A DNA stretch of 64,000 nucleotides from Vreelandella olivaria (GCF_023507745.1 NZ_JALPZO010000020.1:57019-121018); one strand, 5' to 3'; positions 9,179 to 18,269 are shown, numbered from the stretch's first letter. The notes: generated from the sequence alone by a model not told the origin. Numbers and translations are program-made.

Positions 9179-10459
9179 TTATTGCATTAATGCTGGCAAT
9201 GCCGTCGAGAGCTGCGGGATAAATATAAGCAGTAGCAGGAAAGAAAATAGTGCAACAAGAAACAGGGTATTGGCACGGATAACACTCGTCACATCCTCGT
9301 TACCAATTTTGGCGGCAACGAGAAGTGCTAGTGCAACGGGAGGCGTTACTTGCCCTATCACCACCGTCACCACGATCAGTACGCCAAAGTGTAATAAGTC
9401 AACCTCCATGGCCATCAGCGCAGGCAGCAGGATTGGCATAATCATGGGAATCAGTGGATCCAACACCATACCGGCAATCAGCGCCAGCAACAGTAGCACC
9501 AATACCCGTAACACGACTGACTCAAAGGGGAAAAGCGTATCCAGTCCAGCTGCTAAGGCACCTGGAACACCAGCCTGTGACAATGCCCAGCCGAAGGCGG
9601 TCGAAAGCCCAACCACCAGTAGAATTTCTCCCGTTAGCACAGCAGAATCGACCATTGTGCGATAGAGCTTGGCGAGGCCAAGCGTGCGGTATACCAGCAT
9701 GGCAAGCACCAGTGCATATGCGACGGCAAAAGCACCTGCTTCTGAAGGCGTAAACAGCCCGAATACCAGCCCACCCAACACGAGGCAGGGTAGCCCCATG
9801 GGTAACAATGCCTGCATACCGGTGGCCATGACCCGACGCCACGCAAAGTTATTCATTGGTTGCCAGCCGTTTCTACGCGCCAAAATCGCGATAATCAGCA
9901 TTAGCAGCAGCCCCATCAACAAACCAGGCACGACACCTGCCAGAAACAGGGCTCCCAATGACACTCCGGTCACCGCCGAGTAGAGAATCATCGGCGAACT
10001 TGGCGGTATTAATATGCCTATACCAGACGAGGTTGCCGTCAGCGCGGCGGCGAATGGCCCTGGATAGTTATTTTGCTTGAGTTTGGGAATCATGATCGAC
10101 CCGGTACCCGCCAAATCGGCCACCGAGGTTCCTATCATGCCGCCAAACATAATGCTGGATGTGACATTGACGTGTGCCAGACCACCTCGCATCCACCCCA
10201 CCAGAGCACCGGCAAAGGCGAACAAGCGGTCAGCAATGCCACTGGCATTCATGATGGCTCCCGCAAAAATGAACAGCGGCATCGTCACAAGAATATAGTC
10301 ACTGATACCTGCCAGCGTTTGCTGGGGCAATGCCAGGCTCCATCCACCACTGAACATCAAATACATCAGTATGGCTGCCGTCAGGGACACAATAATCGGC
10401 ACCCCCACAATGACTAACAGACAAAGCATCACGATAGCGGCACAAGCGAGTAATAACAT
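9179..10459 (-). CDS. TRAP transporter large permease, DctM family
   Basis: The 426-residue membrane protein has the twelve-helix DctM pattern of the ion transporter superfamily, with the MFGGMIGTSVADLAGTGSI segment and a DPLIPMIMPILLPA repeat typical of the family. It forms the sodium-coupled transport channel of a tripartite ATP-independent periplasmic transporter with the DctQ and DctP encoded just upstream. The ATG at 10459 follows the dctQ stop by 10 bases and has GAGGGAG upstream. Here dctP and dctQ are separated by a racemase-like gene. TRAP systems bring in carboxylates or related compounds; the substrate is probably the racemase substrate or a pathway intermediate. Confidence 0.93.
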   Translation of the reverse strand: MLLLACAAIVMLCLLVIVGVPIIVSLTAAILMYLMFSGGWSLALPQQTLAGISDYILVTMPLFIFAGAIMNASGIADRLFAFAGALVGWMRGGLAHVNVTSSIMFGGMIGTSVADLAGTGSIMIPKLKQNNYPGPFAAALTATSSGIGILIPPSSPMILYSAVTGVSLGALFLAGVVPGLLMGLLLMLIIAILARRNGWQPMNNFAWRRVMATGMQALLPMGLPCLVLGGLVFGLFTPSEAGAFAVAYALVLAMLVYRTLGLAKLYRTMVDSAVLTGEILLVVGLSTAFGWALSQAGVPGALAAGLDTLFPFESVVLRVLVLLLLALIAGMVLDPLIPMIMPILLPALMAMEVDLLHFGVLIVVTVVIGQVTPPVALALLVAAKIGNEDVTSVIRANTLFLVALFSFLLLLIFIPQLSTALPALMQ

Positions 10460-10469
10460 GATGGCTCCC

Positions 10470-10988
10470 TCAGCGACGCAGGCCGAGCAAAAAAACAGTG
10501 GACATGCCTAAAGAGCCAAATAGCAGCCCACTGTAAACGATACTCTTCGGCACCCTGAGCATGGCAGTCACATCATTACCGAAGAGTCCGATGTATTGCC
10601 ACGTCAGCCAACCCAGAAAACTCATCACCCCGGCACTGAACAGCGCGCACAGCCGACGCACCAGAACCAAGCGTTGCGGAGGGAGGGAGCGGGTTAGAAG
10701 GTCACATGAGATCAATGCACCACGGATACTGGCAAGCACAATACCGATCGCCGCAACCCACACCATTAGGGCAATAACCACTTCATCTGTCCAAGGCAGT
10801 GGGCGCCCAAACATATAACGGCTGGTGGCGTTGGAGAGGACGAGTAACACGATGCCGCTTATACAGCAGGCTGCTGCTGCCTCGGTCACCTTTACCAGGC
10901 CCACCCCCACCTGTGGTACTCGTAATTTTTGGCCAAGACGATAAGAAAAAGCTGTCGCCAAGCGTACTGAATCAATGGTTTTCAGCAT
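10470..10988 (-). CDS. TRAP transporter small permease, DctQ family
   Basis: The 172-residue protein has four hydrophobic helices and the central DEVVIALMVWVAAIG segment with an acidic residue in the membrane, as expected for DctQ. It pairs with the DctM encoded downstream. I chose the ATG at 10986-10988, which has AAGGAG about 7 bases upstream; the longer frame would start at 11030. With this start it overlaps the 3' end of the racemase-like gene by 17 bases, so the two are probably translationally coupled. Confidence 0.88.
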   Translation of the reverse strand: MLKTIDSVRLATAFSYRLGQKLRVPQVGVGLVKVTEAAAACCISGIVLLVLSNATSRYMFGRPLPWTDEVVIALMVWVAAIGIVLASIRGALISCDLLTRSLPPQRLVLVRRLCALFSAGVMSFLGWLTWQYIGLFGNDVTAMLRVPKSIVYSGLLFGSLGMSTVFLLGLRR

Positions 10989-11778
10989 TACCTGCTCCTT
11001 TCGCCAAACGGTACTTGAGAAGGGAGCCATACCCAGGGCGCGCGCCGTCTACATCCAGCACTTCGAGGCAGTGCCAAAAGGAGGCTTGAATAGCGGATAT
11101 AACAGGTTTACCCAGCTCGGCCTCGAGTGCTTCAATCACTCCGACTGTGCGAAAGTTGGTACAGCTGATAAAAACGGCACTGGCCTCCGGATGATCCACG
11201 GATTTCACCAGGTCATACACCTCCTGCAAAGAGACTTCAGCTAATGCCTGGTCTTCATCAATCCTCAGATTGGCGTGGCGAAGCACCTCGTGACCATTTT
11301 CTTGCAGGAAGTTGATCGCTCGCTCATGCACCGCATCCACATAGGGGGTAGCCAGTACCACTTTGTCGGCCCCCACCGCTGCTAATGCCGCCAGTGTTGC
11401 CGTTGATGCGGTTGTTACTTGTGGGCCTGGCGCCCACTGCTTGAGGTTTTCGATTAGCGCTTTGTCGTAGGCGGTCCCATGCAGGAAGGACGCACTGGTA
11501 CCACCGAAGCAAAGCACATCGATAGGCGCAGAACCGAGCAACCGAGCGGCCTGCTCAATTTCCGGAGAGCGCATCATGGCATCAATGCCCTCAAAGGTGA
11601 CCTTCGGTAGCCGTATGCGGGTAGTGTGCGTAGAAACACCAGGAGCCGACATGGCCCACATTTCAGCTTCCATCACGATGCTTGATGCCATATAGATCAA
11701 GCCAATACGGGCATCGTCACCACTGCCGTCATAGCGAAACGGGGGGCTATTCGCCGATTTTTCAAGGTATTGATTCAT
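10972..11778 (-). CDS. Asp/Glu racemase superfamily enzyme, maleate isomerase / arylmalonate decarboxylase-like
   Basis: The 268-residue protein belongs to the two-cysteine racemase superfamily that includes maleate cis-trans isomerase, arylmalonate decarboxylase and Asp/Glu/hydantoin racemases. Two cysteines sit in the expected symmetry-related loops: C90 in DVLCFGGTSASF and C206 in FISCTNFRT. Both being present favours an isomerase or racemase over a decarboxylase, which needs only one. The gene lies between dctP and dctQ. Its ATG overlaps the dctP stop (TAATG) and its end overlaps dctQ, so it is embedded in the transporter operon. The product is probably cytoplasmic and acts on what the transporter imports. 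The exact substrate is not predictable. Confidence 0.8.
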   Translation of the reverse strand: MNQYLEKSANSPPFRYDGSGDDARIGLIYMASSIVMEAEMWAMSAPGVSTHTTRIRLPKVTFEGIDAMMRSPEIEQAARLLGSAPIDVLCFGGTSASFLHGTAYDKALIENLKQWAPGPQVTTASTATLAALAAVGADKVVLATPYVDAVHERAINFLQENGHEVLRHANLRIDEDQALAEVSLQEVYDLVKSVDHPEASAVFISCTNFRTVGVIEALEAELGKPVISAIQASFWHCLEVLDVDGARPGYGSLLKYRLAKGAGNAENH

Positions 11779-12770
11779 TATCTCGGCTCCAGGATGTTCT
11801 GTGCCTGCTCCCAGAACACTGCATCCAAGCGCTCAGCGATAGCCTCACGAATGGGTACCGAGGCAGTTTGAAAACTGGCTAAGTCAGGCTGATTAACCGC
11901 CACTCCCGCGCTGGTAAAGGCTTCCACCAGTTCGGCATCGCTGGTGTCAGAAAGTTGACGGGTTTGATAGGCGCCTTCTTGGGCAGCAGAGATAACGTGC
12001 TCCTGCATGTCTGGCGACAGCTCAGCATAGCTGTTGGCACTCATGGTGAGCGTGATAGGGGTGTAGACGTGATTGGTTAACGATACGTAATCCTGCACTT
12101 CATAAAGCGAGAACTCTTCCAGTACTGACAGCGGATTCTCCTGCCCATCCAGCACACCCTGGCGTAGCGCGATATAGACTTCGCCAAGCGACATGGGGGT
12201 AGGTGCCGCTCCCAGCATTTCAAAAGCGAGGATGCGAGTTGCGCTGCCTGGCGTACGCAGCTTCAGTCCAGAAAGATCCTCCGGCGTATTGATGGGACGG
12301 CGGCTATTGCTGATGATGCGAAAGCCGAGTTCGCCAAACGCCAGCACTTCAAGCCCGCTCTTTTCACGCAATGAATCGGCCAGCAGCTCGCCTAGCTCAC
12401 CATCCAGTGCATCACGGGCGGTTTGCTTATCCGCAAACATAAAGGGCATATCGAAAATGGCGAAGTTACTGTCCAGCTCAACGATATCCGACCCGATAGG
12501 CAATACCTGAACCTGCTCCGCCCGAAGCAGCTGAATCAAATCAGACTCACTACCCAGTGCCCCTCCCTCAAAGAATTCAAGTTCAACCTCCTCTTCCGCG
12601 CTCGACTGCAGGGTATCTCTGAAGCTGGCCAGCATGATATTGAGAGGATCACCGGGGGTTGTCTCAACGGCTAGCCTTAACTTTGTAACGTCAGCGTGTA
12701 CGAATGAGGAGCCCATCGAAAATGATAAGCCGGAGATAAGTGCATACGTCAGGAGTTTTCTTTTCAACAT
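11778..12770 (-). CDS. TRAP transporter substrate-binding protein, DctP family
   Basis: The 330-residue protein starts with a signal peptide (MLKRKLLTYALISGLSFSMG, processing likely after the following SSFVHA) and continues as a DctP-type periplasmic binding protein. Family signatures include the region around residues 150-190 with SGLKLRTPGS, which carries the conserved arginine that binds the substrate carboxylate, and the GVLDGQENP segment. The ATG at 12770 is preferred over a GTG at 12782. It is the first gene of the operon dctP-racemase-dctQ-dctM-lysR. An inverted repeat upstream at 12800-12817 may be its operator. Confidence 0.92.
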   Translation of the reverse strand: MLKRKLLTYALISGLSFSMGSSFVHADVTKLRLAVETTPGDPLNIMLASFRDTLQSSAEEEVELEFFEGGALGSESDLIQLLRAEQVQVLPIGSDIVELDSNFAIFDMPFMFADKQTARDALDGELGELLADSLREKSGLEVLAFGELGFRIISNSRRPINTPEDLSGLKLRTPGSATRILAFEMLGAAPTPMSLGEVYIALRQGVLDGQENPLSVLEEFSLYEVQDYVSLTNHVYTPITLTMSANSYAELSPDMQEHVISAAQEGAYQTRQLSDTSDAELVEAFTSAGVAVNQPDLASFQTASVPIREAIAERLDAVFWEQAQNILEPR

Positions 12771-12799
12771 GCTTTTTTCCACGTTAAAGTGATTATGTA

Positions 12800-12817
12800 G
12801 GCATGCGTTTGCATACC
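12800..12817 (-). promoter_or_regulatory. Inverted repeat upstream of the TRAP dctP gene, possible operator
   Basis: GGCATGC at 12800-12806 and GCATACC at 12811-12817 form 7-base arms with one mismatch around GTTT. The repeat lies about 30 bases upstream of the dctP start in an otherwise AT-rich 262-base gap (12771-13032). It is suitably placed for a repressor or activator such as the nearby LysR protein. Nothing else convincing was seen in this gap. Confidence 0.35.
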
Positions 12818-13032
12818 AACTTAAAGCATTTTGTGTGCCAGTTTTTCTTTTACCTTAATGCTGAAAAGTTCTGGCAAACACTAAATACCGTTTGTGGCAG
12901 CATCCCTGCCTACACCATGTCGTTAAATTTATTGTTGTTAAGTTTTAAGGACATTGACGGTGCATTACTGCTTTCCATGAAAAAGCTGGCTGACGTATTC
13001 ACCTTGATAAGGGCAACTGGCCCAAGGAATAA

Positions 13033-14247
13033 CTAACACATTAAAACTTTCTTCAGAACTTCCTCACTGGAGAGACCACTGGCGAGATGGCTCAGCATGG
13101 CGTCACACTCACGCAATTGCGTAATTTCAATAAACTCATCGGGCTTATGGCCTTGAGCCATACTGCCAGGCCCACAAATGACCGTAGGAATACCGGCCTG
13201 ATGAAATAAACCTCCTTCCGTGCCAAACGCAACAGTGCTGAAATCACTACTCCGTGCCAGTAAGGCAATAAATTTAGCGAGGGAGTCGTTTTGATCCAAC
13301 AGTAGTCCGGGATAGTTTTGTAGGGGCTCAAAGTGAATACCCGTATCCGCTTGCACAGCCCTCATCAATGGTTCAACCTCTTGATAGGCATAGTGTTTTA
13401 ATTCGTTGCATATCTGTTCGCCATCAACGCCTGGCAAGGTGCGAACTTCCCAATCAAAGCGACACTCTGCTGGGACGATATTCAGTGCGTTTCCACCACT
13501 AATCGTGCCGGTCTGCACCGTGGTAAAAGGGGGGTCAAACCGATGATCAGACGGCTTATTGCGAAGCTCAATACCCATAGCGGTTAGTTTCACAATTAAT
13601 TGGGAGGCGTACTCAATGGCATTCACCCCTTTGGGAGCGTAGGCAGAGTGACACGGCGCACCCCGCACATGGCAGCGCATGGCGAGTTTCCCCTTATGCC
13701 CTACTATCGGTTTGAGTTCTGTCGGCTCACCAACAATACAGGCAACGGGAGGATGCGCCTGCTTTTTTATGTGCTCAATAAGAGAGCGCACGCCAAGGCA
13801 CCCCACTTCTTCATCATAGGAAAAAGCCAAATGGACAGGTATACGCAGCGGCATCGCCAAAAAGGTGGGCACTGCCGCCAGCACACAGGCCAGAAAGCCT
13901 TTCATGTCGGCACTGCCCCGACCGTAAAGCTTTCCATCACTTTCGGTCAGTTTAAACGGCGGAAAAGTCCACGCCTGTCCATCCACCGGCACGACATCTG
14001 TGTGACCTGATAACACAATCCCACCACAGTCGTCAGGACCTATTGTGGCCCACAGGTTAGCTTTGCTGCCTGCATCGTTATAGACCAACTGAGAGGGAAC
14101 CCCCAGTTCATCCAGGTAGTCACGAATGAACGCAACCAAACTCAGATTGGAAGTACGGCTCACGGTGTCGAAAGCGACCAGTTGCTCAAGCAGCAAACGG
14201 CTCTGCCTACCATCACTCACCGGGAACACCATAGCTGGGAGCGGCAT
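13033..14247 (-). CDS. M20-family deacylase, acetylornithine deacetylase (ArgE)-like
   Basis: The 404-residue protein is an M20 metallohydrolase related to ArgE. It shows the SGHTDVVPVDGQ metal motif, the GRGSADMKGFLA motif containing the bridging Asp, the SYDEEVGCLG motif with the catalytic Glu pair, and a later GPGSMAQGHKPDEF segment with a metal-binding His. Such enzymes cleave N-acyl amino acids or related amides. It is not in an arginine operon but sits with DUF1028 and Rid genes, so a catabolic deacylation is more likely. The start is uncertain: ATG at 14247, ATG at 14232 or GTG at 14220 are all in frame and none has a strong ribosome site. The last would overlap the DUF1028 gene by only 8 bases. 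Confidence 0.87.
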   Translation of the reverse strand: MPLPAMVFPVSDGRQSRLLLEQLVAFDTVSRTSNLSLVAFIRDYLDELGVPSQLVYNDAGSKANLWATIGPDDCGGIVLSGHTDVVPVDGQAWTFPPFKLTESDGKLYGRGSADMKGFLACVLAAVPTFLAMPLRIPVHLAFSYDEEVGCLGVRSLIEHIKKQAHPPVACIVGEPTELKPIVGHKGKLAMRCHVRGAPCHSAYAPKGVNAIEYASQLIVKLTAMGIELRNKPSDHRFDPPFTTVQTGTISGGNALNIVPAECRFDWEVRTLPGVDGEQICNELKHYAYQEVEPLMRAVQADTGIHFEPLQNYPGLLLDQNDSLAKFIALLARSSDFSTVAFGTEGGLFHQAGIPTVICGPGSMAQGHKPDEFIEITQLRECDAMLSHLASGLSSEEVLKKVLMC

Positions 14248-14881
14248 CGGGATTGGCGGCTCGCATCACATAATCTTCCAACTGCGGTGCATAGCGCAGC
14301 CAATTGTCACGTAGTGTGTCTATCGGTGATTCGTGCCAGTCAACTCGTAAATCGATAATCGGCCATACAATACTGGGGCGCGCCACACGAAGACCTGCGG
14401 AGAAAACAGGACCGGCCTCCCCTCCCGCGACCACCCCCGCCTGCATGGCCAGCATCAGCCGGTCAGCGAGCAGCCCTTCAGCATTCTCAAACGCCTCTAC
14501 CATGGCTTCGGGCACCCTGCTGTCAGCCAGTAGATTACCGGCAGCGACGCAACCATCGCCTTGCGCCCGTCCCACTATACCTAATGCTTTTTCACCATCG
14601 AATATGGCGCTGCGACCCCGTGAATCAACCACTAACAGCTGACGCCACTGAGGATAGTGCTCCTCCTGTAGCAACGTATCAATGACCAGCTGTGACGCCA
14701 CCCCATCACTCAACAACTTGATAGCCTTTATGCCCAGCGCAGGGTTGGTGACATTCTGTGTTAATACCGCACCGCCGGGGCCTACAAAGGCACAGCGGCT
14801 GGTGACACAGATACTTGACGAGCTGACAGCACACCCGGTTTCGCCGGTTTGTTTACACACCGCCGCTATTGAGAATGTCAC
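14213..14881 (-). CDS. DUF1028-family protein
   Basis: The 222-residue protein matches the DUF1028 family: it begins MTFSIAAVCKQTGETGCAVSS and continues with the QNVTNPALGIKAIKLL region. DUF1028 proteins resemble Ntn-hydrolase folds and often occur beside Rid and M20 deacylase genes, but no reaction is established that I know of. The GTG start at 14881 overlaps the Rid stop (GTGA), so translation is coupled to the gene before it. Its placement between the Rid and ArgE-like genes suggests a role in amide or acyl-amino compound turnover. Confidence 0.82.
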   Translation of the reverse strand: MTFSIAAVCKQTGETGCAVSSSSICVTSRCAFVGPGGAVLTQNVTNPALGIKAIKLLSDGVASQLVIDTLLQEEHYPQWRQLLVVDSRGRSAIFDGEKALGIVGRAQGDGCVAAGNLLADSRVPEAMVEAFENAEGLLADRLMLAMQAGVVAGGEAGPVFSAGLRVARPSIVWPIIDLRVDWHESPIDTLRDNWLRYAPQLEDYVMRAANPDAAPSYGVPGE

Positions 14882-15315
14882 TTCTCCACCTCCGGGATCA
14901 CTGCAATCACATCAATTTCCATCAGCCACTCAGGCTGTGCCAGCCCGGCCACTACCAGCCCGGTCGAAATGGGATAAACGCCTTTTAGCCACTTGCCCAC
15001 TTCACGGTATACCGGCTCGCGGTAACGCGGATCGGTAATATAAGTGGTGGTTTTAACGATATGAGAGAGGTGGCTGCCCGCCTCATGAAGTAGCTGCTGG
15101 ATATTTTTCATGGCCTGCTCTGCCTGGGCAGCAGGATCCCCCAGACCGACAAGATGGCCATCAAAGTCAGTGCCGACCTGACCACGCACATAAACAGTGT
15201 TTCCTGCTCGTACCGCCTGGCACAGGTCGTTGTCCAGACTCTGATTGGGATACGTCTCCTTGGTATTGAACATGCGGATTCGTTCATGGGTTACCGCTTG
15301 GGTCGCTGGATGCAT
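14878..15315 (-). CDS. Rid (YjgF/YER057c/UK114) family protein lacking the RidA arginine
   Basis: The 145-residue protein has the Rid fold signature: QAVRAGNTVYVRGQVG near residues 33-48, a central NIQQLLHEAGSHLSHIVKTT, and the C-terminal WLMEIDVIAVIPEVEK. Canonical RidA hydrolyses reactive enamines/imines using Arg105 in a PAR-S-C motif. The aligned position here is Ser117 (YPISTG), so a RidA-type deaminase activity is doubtful and the protein belongs to another Rid subgroup. It is the first gene of the leftward Rid-DUF1028-ArgE operon. The ATG at 15315 opens the frame; an internal ATG at 15273 would remove 14 residues that look non-conserved. Confidence 0.85.
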   Translation of the reverse strand: MHPATQAVTHERIRMFNTKETYPNQSLDNDLCQAVRAGNTVYVRGQVGTDFDGHLVGLGDPAAQAEQAMKNIQQLLHEAGSHLSHIVKTTTYITDPRYREPVYREVGKWLKGVYPISTGLVVAGLAQPEWLMEIDVIAVIPEVEK

Positions 15316-15675
15316 CAGGAGCCTGCCATGGTTAATTTATTTGTTCCCTACTGAAGCTATCCATCTGACCCGATGAACGAAAATCGCATTATCCGCACCT
15401 GCGGTTCAATAAAAACGATCTAACACACGCACACGGCACTTACCCAAACAATCCCCCTGCATTTGCCAGCCTCCTGAGGAGACACCGAACCACTTCTTTC
15501 AGCGGCGATTTTACTCACCCACTTGCGCCATACCGTCTCTCATTCCACTGCTTCCGCTTTTCTTAATCTTGTCTTTAGAAAGGACGAACCATCTGCCCCC
15601 TGTCACGCCGGTATGCTCAAACGGCCCACTTACTCAAAAAAATATTTGCGGTACCGATCCCCTGGGGTAATGCAT
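15316..15675. promoter_or_regulatory. Divergent promoter region between the Rid operon and the ABC-ATPase operon
   Basis: This 360-base gap separates leftward and rightward catabolic operons and must contain both promoters. It is C-rich on the top strand and contains no convincing gene of its own, although the ATPase frame stays open back to 15523. No clear operator palindrome was identified by eye. Confidence 0.4.
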
Positions 15676-16842
15676 ATGAGTGAACTAGTTAGTTTTAAGA
15701 CTGCGGAGAAGCAAATATCAGCACCTTTAATGGACCCCCGTATTGCGGTGCAACTGGATGGTGTACTTAAGCAGTATGGCGATTCCACTGCGTTACACCG
15801 TATCTCTTTAAAGATTTTCCAAGGTGAGTTTTTAACCCTGCTGGGCCCCTCCGGCTGTGGCAAAACCACACTATTAAATCTAATGGCGGGGTTTATTGAA
15901 GCCGATAATGGCGAGATTTTTATTGATGGCGAGCTAGTAACCGAAACGCCACCCTACCAGCGCGAGATAGGCATTGTGTTTCAAAGCTACGCGCTGTTTC
16001 CCCATATGAACGTCCGTGAAAACGTGGGTTACGGCCTTCGTATGCGCCGCGTGCCCAAAACGGAGATTCAGCAACGTGTCGAACAAGCATTAAAAATGGT
16101 GAAGCTGGAGGGGTATGGGGAGCGCCGCCCCAAAGAGCTGTCAGGAGGCCAGCAGCAGCGCGTGGCACTTGCCCGGGCCTTAGTGATACGGCCGAAAGTG
16201 TTACTCCTTGATGAACCCTTCTCAGCGCTGGATAAAAACCTGCGCCTGAACATGCAGCAGGAGATCAAAGAGATTCAGCGTAAGCTGGGGGTAACCACGG
16301 TCTTCGTGACCCATGACCAGGATGAAGCACTCGCCATGTCTGACCGAGTGGTTGTGATGTCAGCTGGCCATGTTCGTCAGGTAGCCACACCCCATGAGAT
16401 CTATCGGCACCCAATTGATCCGTTTGTTGCCTCCTTTGTGGGCGATGCCAATATTTTTCCTGCCCGCTATACCGGCCATGACAATAGTACGGGGGTCATT
16501 GAGTTCGGCAGCACCAAGTTGCACCTTCCCATTGCCAACATTCATGGTCAGGTCGGAGATGTAGTCGACTTATATGCGCGCCCTGAAAATATCCGCCTCG
16601 TTCCCCTCAATGCAGAGGCAGACCTTGCGGGCACCGTGATTGGGCATGTCTTTCAGGGTGATCACGTCGATGTCTCCATTCATGTACCAGATTGCGGCAT
16701 GGATCACCCGGTCACTGTCCGCAGCTCTGGTTTAGATGCTCTGGATAACTGGTCAACCGGTAGTGGTGTGGGTATCCGTTTTGTGTGCAGAGATACCACC
16801 GCATTTACACGAGTATCAACGTCGGGGGAGTCCACCCAATGA
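15676..16842 (+). CDS. ABC transporter ATPase, PotA/spermidine-putrescine type
   Basis: The 388-residue protein is an importer ATPase with Walker A GPSGCGKTT (about residues 57-65), signature LSGGQQQR (about 155-162), Walker B VLLLDEP (about 175-181) and a C-terminal TOBE-like regulatory domain (about 300-385), as in PotA and other polyamine/opine/iron importers. The frame is open from 15523, but GGGG at 15664-15667 and normal family length favour the ATG at 15676. No permease or binding protein is in this operon. The matching ones lie in the facing operon at 20415-23167. The gene overlaps the next one by ATGA. Confidence 0.9.
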   Translation: MSELVSFKTAEKQISAPLMDPRIAVQLDGVLKQYGDSTALHRISLKIFQGEFLTLLGPSGCGKTTLLNLMAGFIEADNGEIFIDGELVTETPPYQREIGIVFQSYALFPHMNVRENVGYGLRMRRVPKTEIQQRVEQALKMVKLEGYGERRPKELSGGQQQRVALARALVIRPKVLLLDEPFSALDKNLRLNMQQEIKEIQRKLGVTTVFVTHDQDEALAMSDRVVVMSAGHVRQVATPHEIYRHPIDPFVASFVGDANIFPARYTGHDNSTGVIEFGSTKLHLPIANIHGQVGDVVDLYARPENIRLVPLNAEADLAGTVIGHVFQGDHVDVSIHVPDCGMDHPVTVRSSGLDALDNWSTGSGVGIRFVCRDTTAFTRVSTSGESTQ

Positions 16843-17276
16843 ATGACTGGATACGCCATATCCCACGCTTAACCCATCATGCGGCACTTGGAGTGTTACA
16901 CGCAGCGATTGCAAAAGCTGAACAGCTGGGCGTGGCGCAGAACATTGCAATCGTTGATGAAGGGGGTAACCTGTTAGCGTTTGCACGCATGGAGGGTGCA
17001 AAACTTCTTTCCCGCGAAACCGCTATTTCAAAGGCCATCTCAGCAGCCTCTCATCGACAGCCAACTGCTCAGCTTGACCCCACTCTTGAACTCAAGCTCG
17101 CTATCGCGGCGGGCGGACGACTCACCAATCTTGAAGGCGGCCAGCCGTTAATGGTTGACGATGTTTGTGTCGGTGGCATTGGTGTCGGCTCCGGTACAGG
17201 CCAGCAGGATATCGAGGTGGCTAAAGCGGGTGCAGCCGCGCTACTAAAGGGAGTGCAAGCTTTATGCAACGCATGA
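16839..17276 (+). CDS. HbpS/GlcG (DUF336) family protein
   Basis: The 145-residue protein has the GlcG/HbpS pattern: ALGVLHAAIAKAEQLG, the AIVDEGGNLLAFARMEGA strand region, SRETAISKA, and a glycine-rich IGGIGVGSGT-type end (GGIGVGSGTGQQD). Family members bind haem or small molecules, and GlcG-like genes are common accessories in catabolic operons; the function is poorly defined. The start at 16839 overlaps the ATPase stop (ATGA) with GGGGGAG upstream. No signal peptide is visible, so the product is probably cytoplasmic. Confidence 0.85.
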   Translation: MNDWIRHIPRLTHHAALGVLHAAIAKAEQLGVAQNIAIVDEGGNLLAFARMEGAKLLSRETAISKAISAASHRQPTAQLDPTLELKLAIAAGGRLTNLEGGQPLMVDDVCVGGIGVGSGTGQQDIEVAKAGAAALLKGVQALCNA

Positions 17277-18262
17277 CCGCCATTATCGCTGAACAATACG
17301 GCCCCCCTGAGGTTCTGCACAGCGTCACTCGGGATATCCCCTCTCCTGGCGTGGGTGAACTACTTATCAAGGTCGCTGCCGCTGGCGTGAACCGGCCAGA
17401 CCTGATGCAGCGAGGTGGCATGCCAACACCACCTGGAACCACCGACATCTTCGGACTTGAAGCATCGGGCCTTGTTGAGGCAGTAGGCCCTGGCGAAACC
17501 ATCTGGAAGGTGGGTGATCGCGTTATGGCACTGCTCAATGGCGGCGGCTATGCCACTCACTGTCTTGCTATCGCCGATCACTGTCTGCGCGTTCCCGAAC
17601 AGATTTCGCTGATTGAGGCAGCTGCCTTGCCCGAAGCGCTCTTCACCCTATGGCACAACCTATACGAACGCGGACGCCTCGCCCCTGGCGACAACCTGCT
17701 TATCCACGGTGGGGCAAGCGGTTTGGGAACCCTGGCAATTGCCCTGGCGAAGGCAACCGGGGCACGGGTTGCCGCCACCGCAGGTAACACCGAAAAGGTG
17801 GCCGCGCTACGGGATATGGGCGTCGACCTGGCCATTAACTACCGCGAGCAGGAGTACGTCAGCGTCATAAATGAAACCTGGGGCGCGAATGCCATCCATG
17901 TGGTTCTGGATACCGTGGGTGGCGACTACATCAGCCGCAATCTTGAGGTGATGGCCCCCGAAGGGCGACACGTCAGCCTCTCTTTTTTTGCTGGCGCGGA
18001 AGTCTCTCTATCCTTGCCAACCGTTATGCGCAAGGGGCTGACACTCACCTCTTCGACGCTTCGCCCCAAGAGCCGCCATGAAAAAACACGTCTGGCACAG
18101 CTAGTCACCCACCATCTGTTACCCCTACTCGCCAGCCGCCGTGTATCTCCCGTCATTTACCAGACGTTCCCCCTGGAGAGTGCCGTGGATGCCCACCACG
18201 TGCTGGAGAAAAACAGCAACATCGGCAAAGTAGTATTGATCACCAACACACGTGAAGACTGA
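17264..18262 (+). CDS. NAD(P)H quinone oxidoreductase, zinc-independent MDR family (PIG3-like)
   Basis: The 332-residue protein is a medium-chain dehydrogenase/reductase of the quinone oxidoreductase (PIG3/TP53I3-like) type. It shows GVNRPDLMQRGG, a DIFGLEASG motif, the NADPH-binding HGGASGLGTLAIALAKATGA near residues 145-165, and no structural zinc cysteines. It would reduce a quinone or an activated enone. Beside an HpaB-type hydroxylase such a reductase could recycle a quinone product, as TcpB does in chlorophenol degradation; this is inference. The ATG at 17264 has AAGGGAG upstream and overlaps the previous gene by 13 bases; an ATG at 17273 (ATGA overlap) is an alternative. Confidence 0.88.
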   Translation: MQRMTAIIAEQYGPPEVLHSVTRDIPSPGVGELLIKVAAAGVNRPDLMQRGGMPTPPGTTDIFGLEASGLVEAVGPGETIWKVGDRVMALLNGGGYATHCLAIADHCLRVPEQISLIEAAALPEALFTLWHNLYERGRLAPGDNLLIHGGASGLGTLAIALAKATGARVAATAGNTEKVAALRDMGVDLAINYREQEYVSVINETWGANAIHVVLDTVGGDYISRNLEVMAPEGRHVSLSFFAGAEVSLSLPTVMRKGLTLTSSTLRPKSRHEKTRLAQLVTHHLLPLLASRRVSPVIYQTFPLESAVDAHHVLEKNSNIGKVVLITNTRED

Positions 18263-18269
18263 GGGCATG

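Noticed and set aside
12803..13036. 77-codon rightward frame in the dctP-argE gap
   Set aside because: No ribosome site, composition unlike real proteins, and it overlaps the inverted repeat and end of the argE-like gene.
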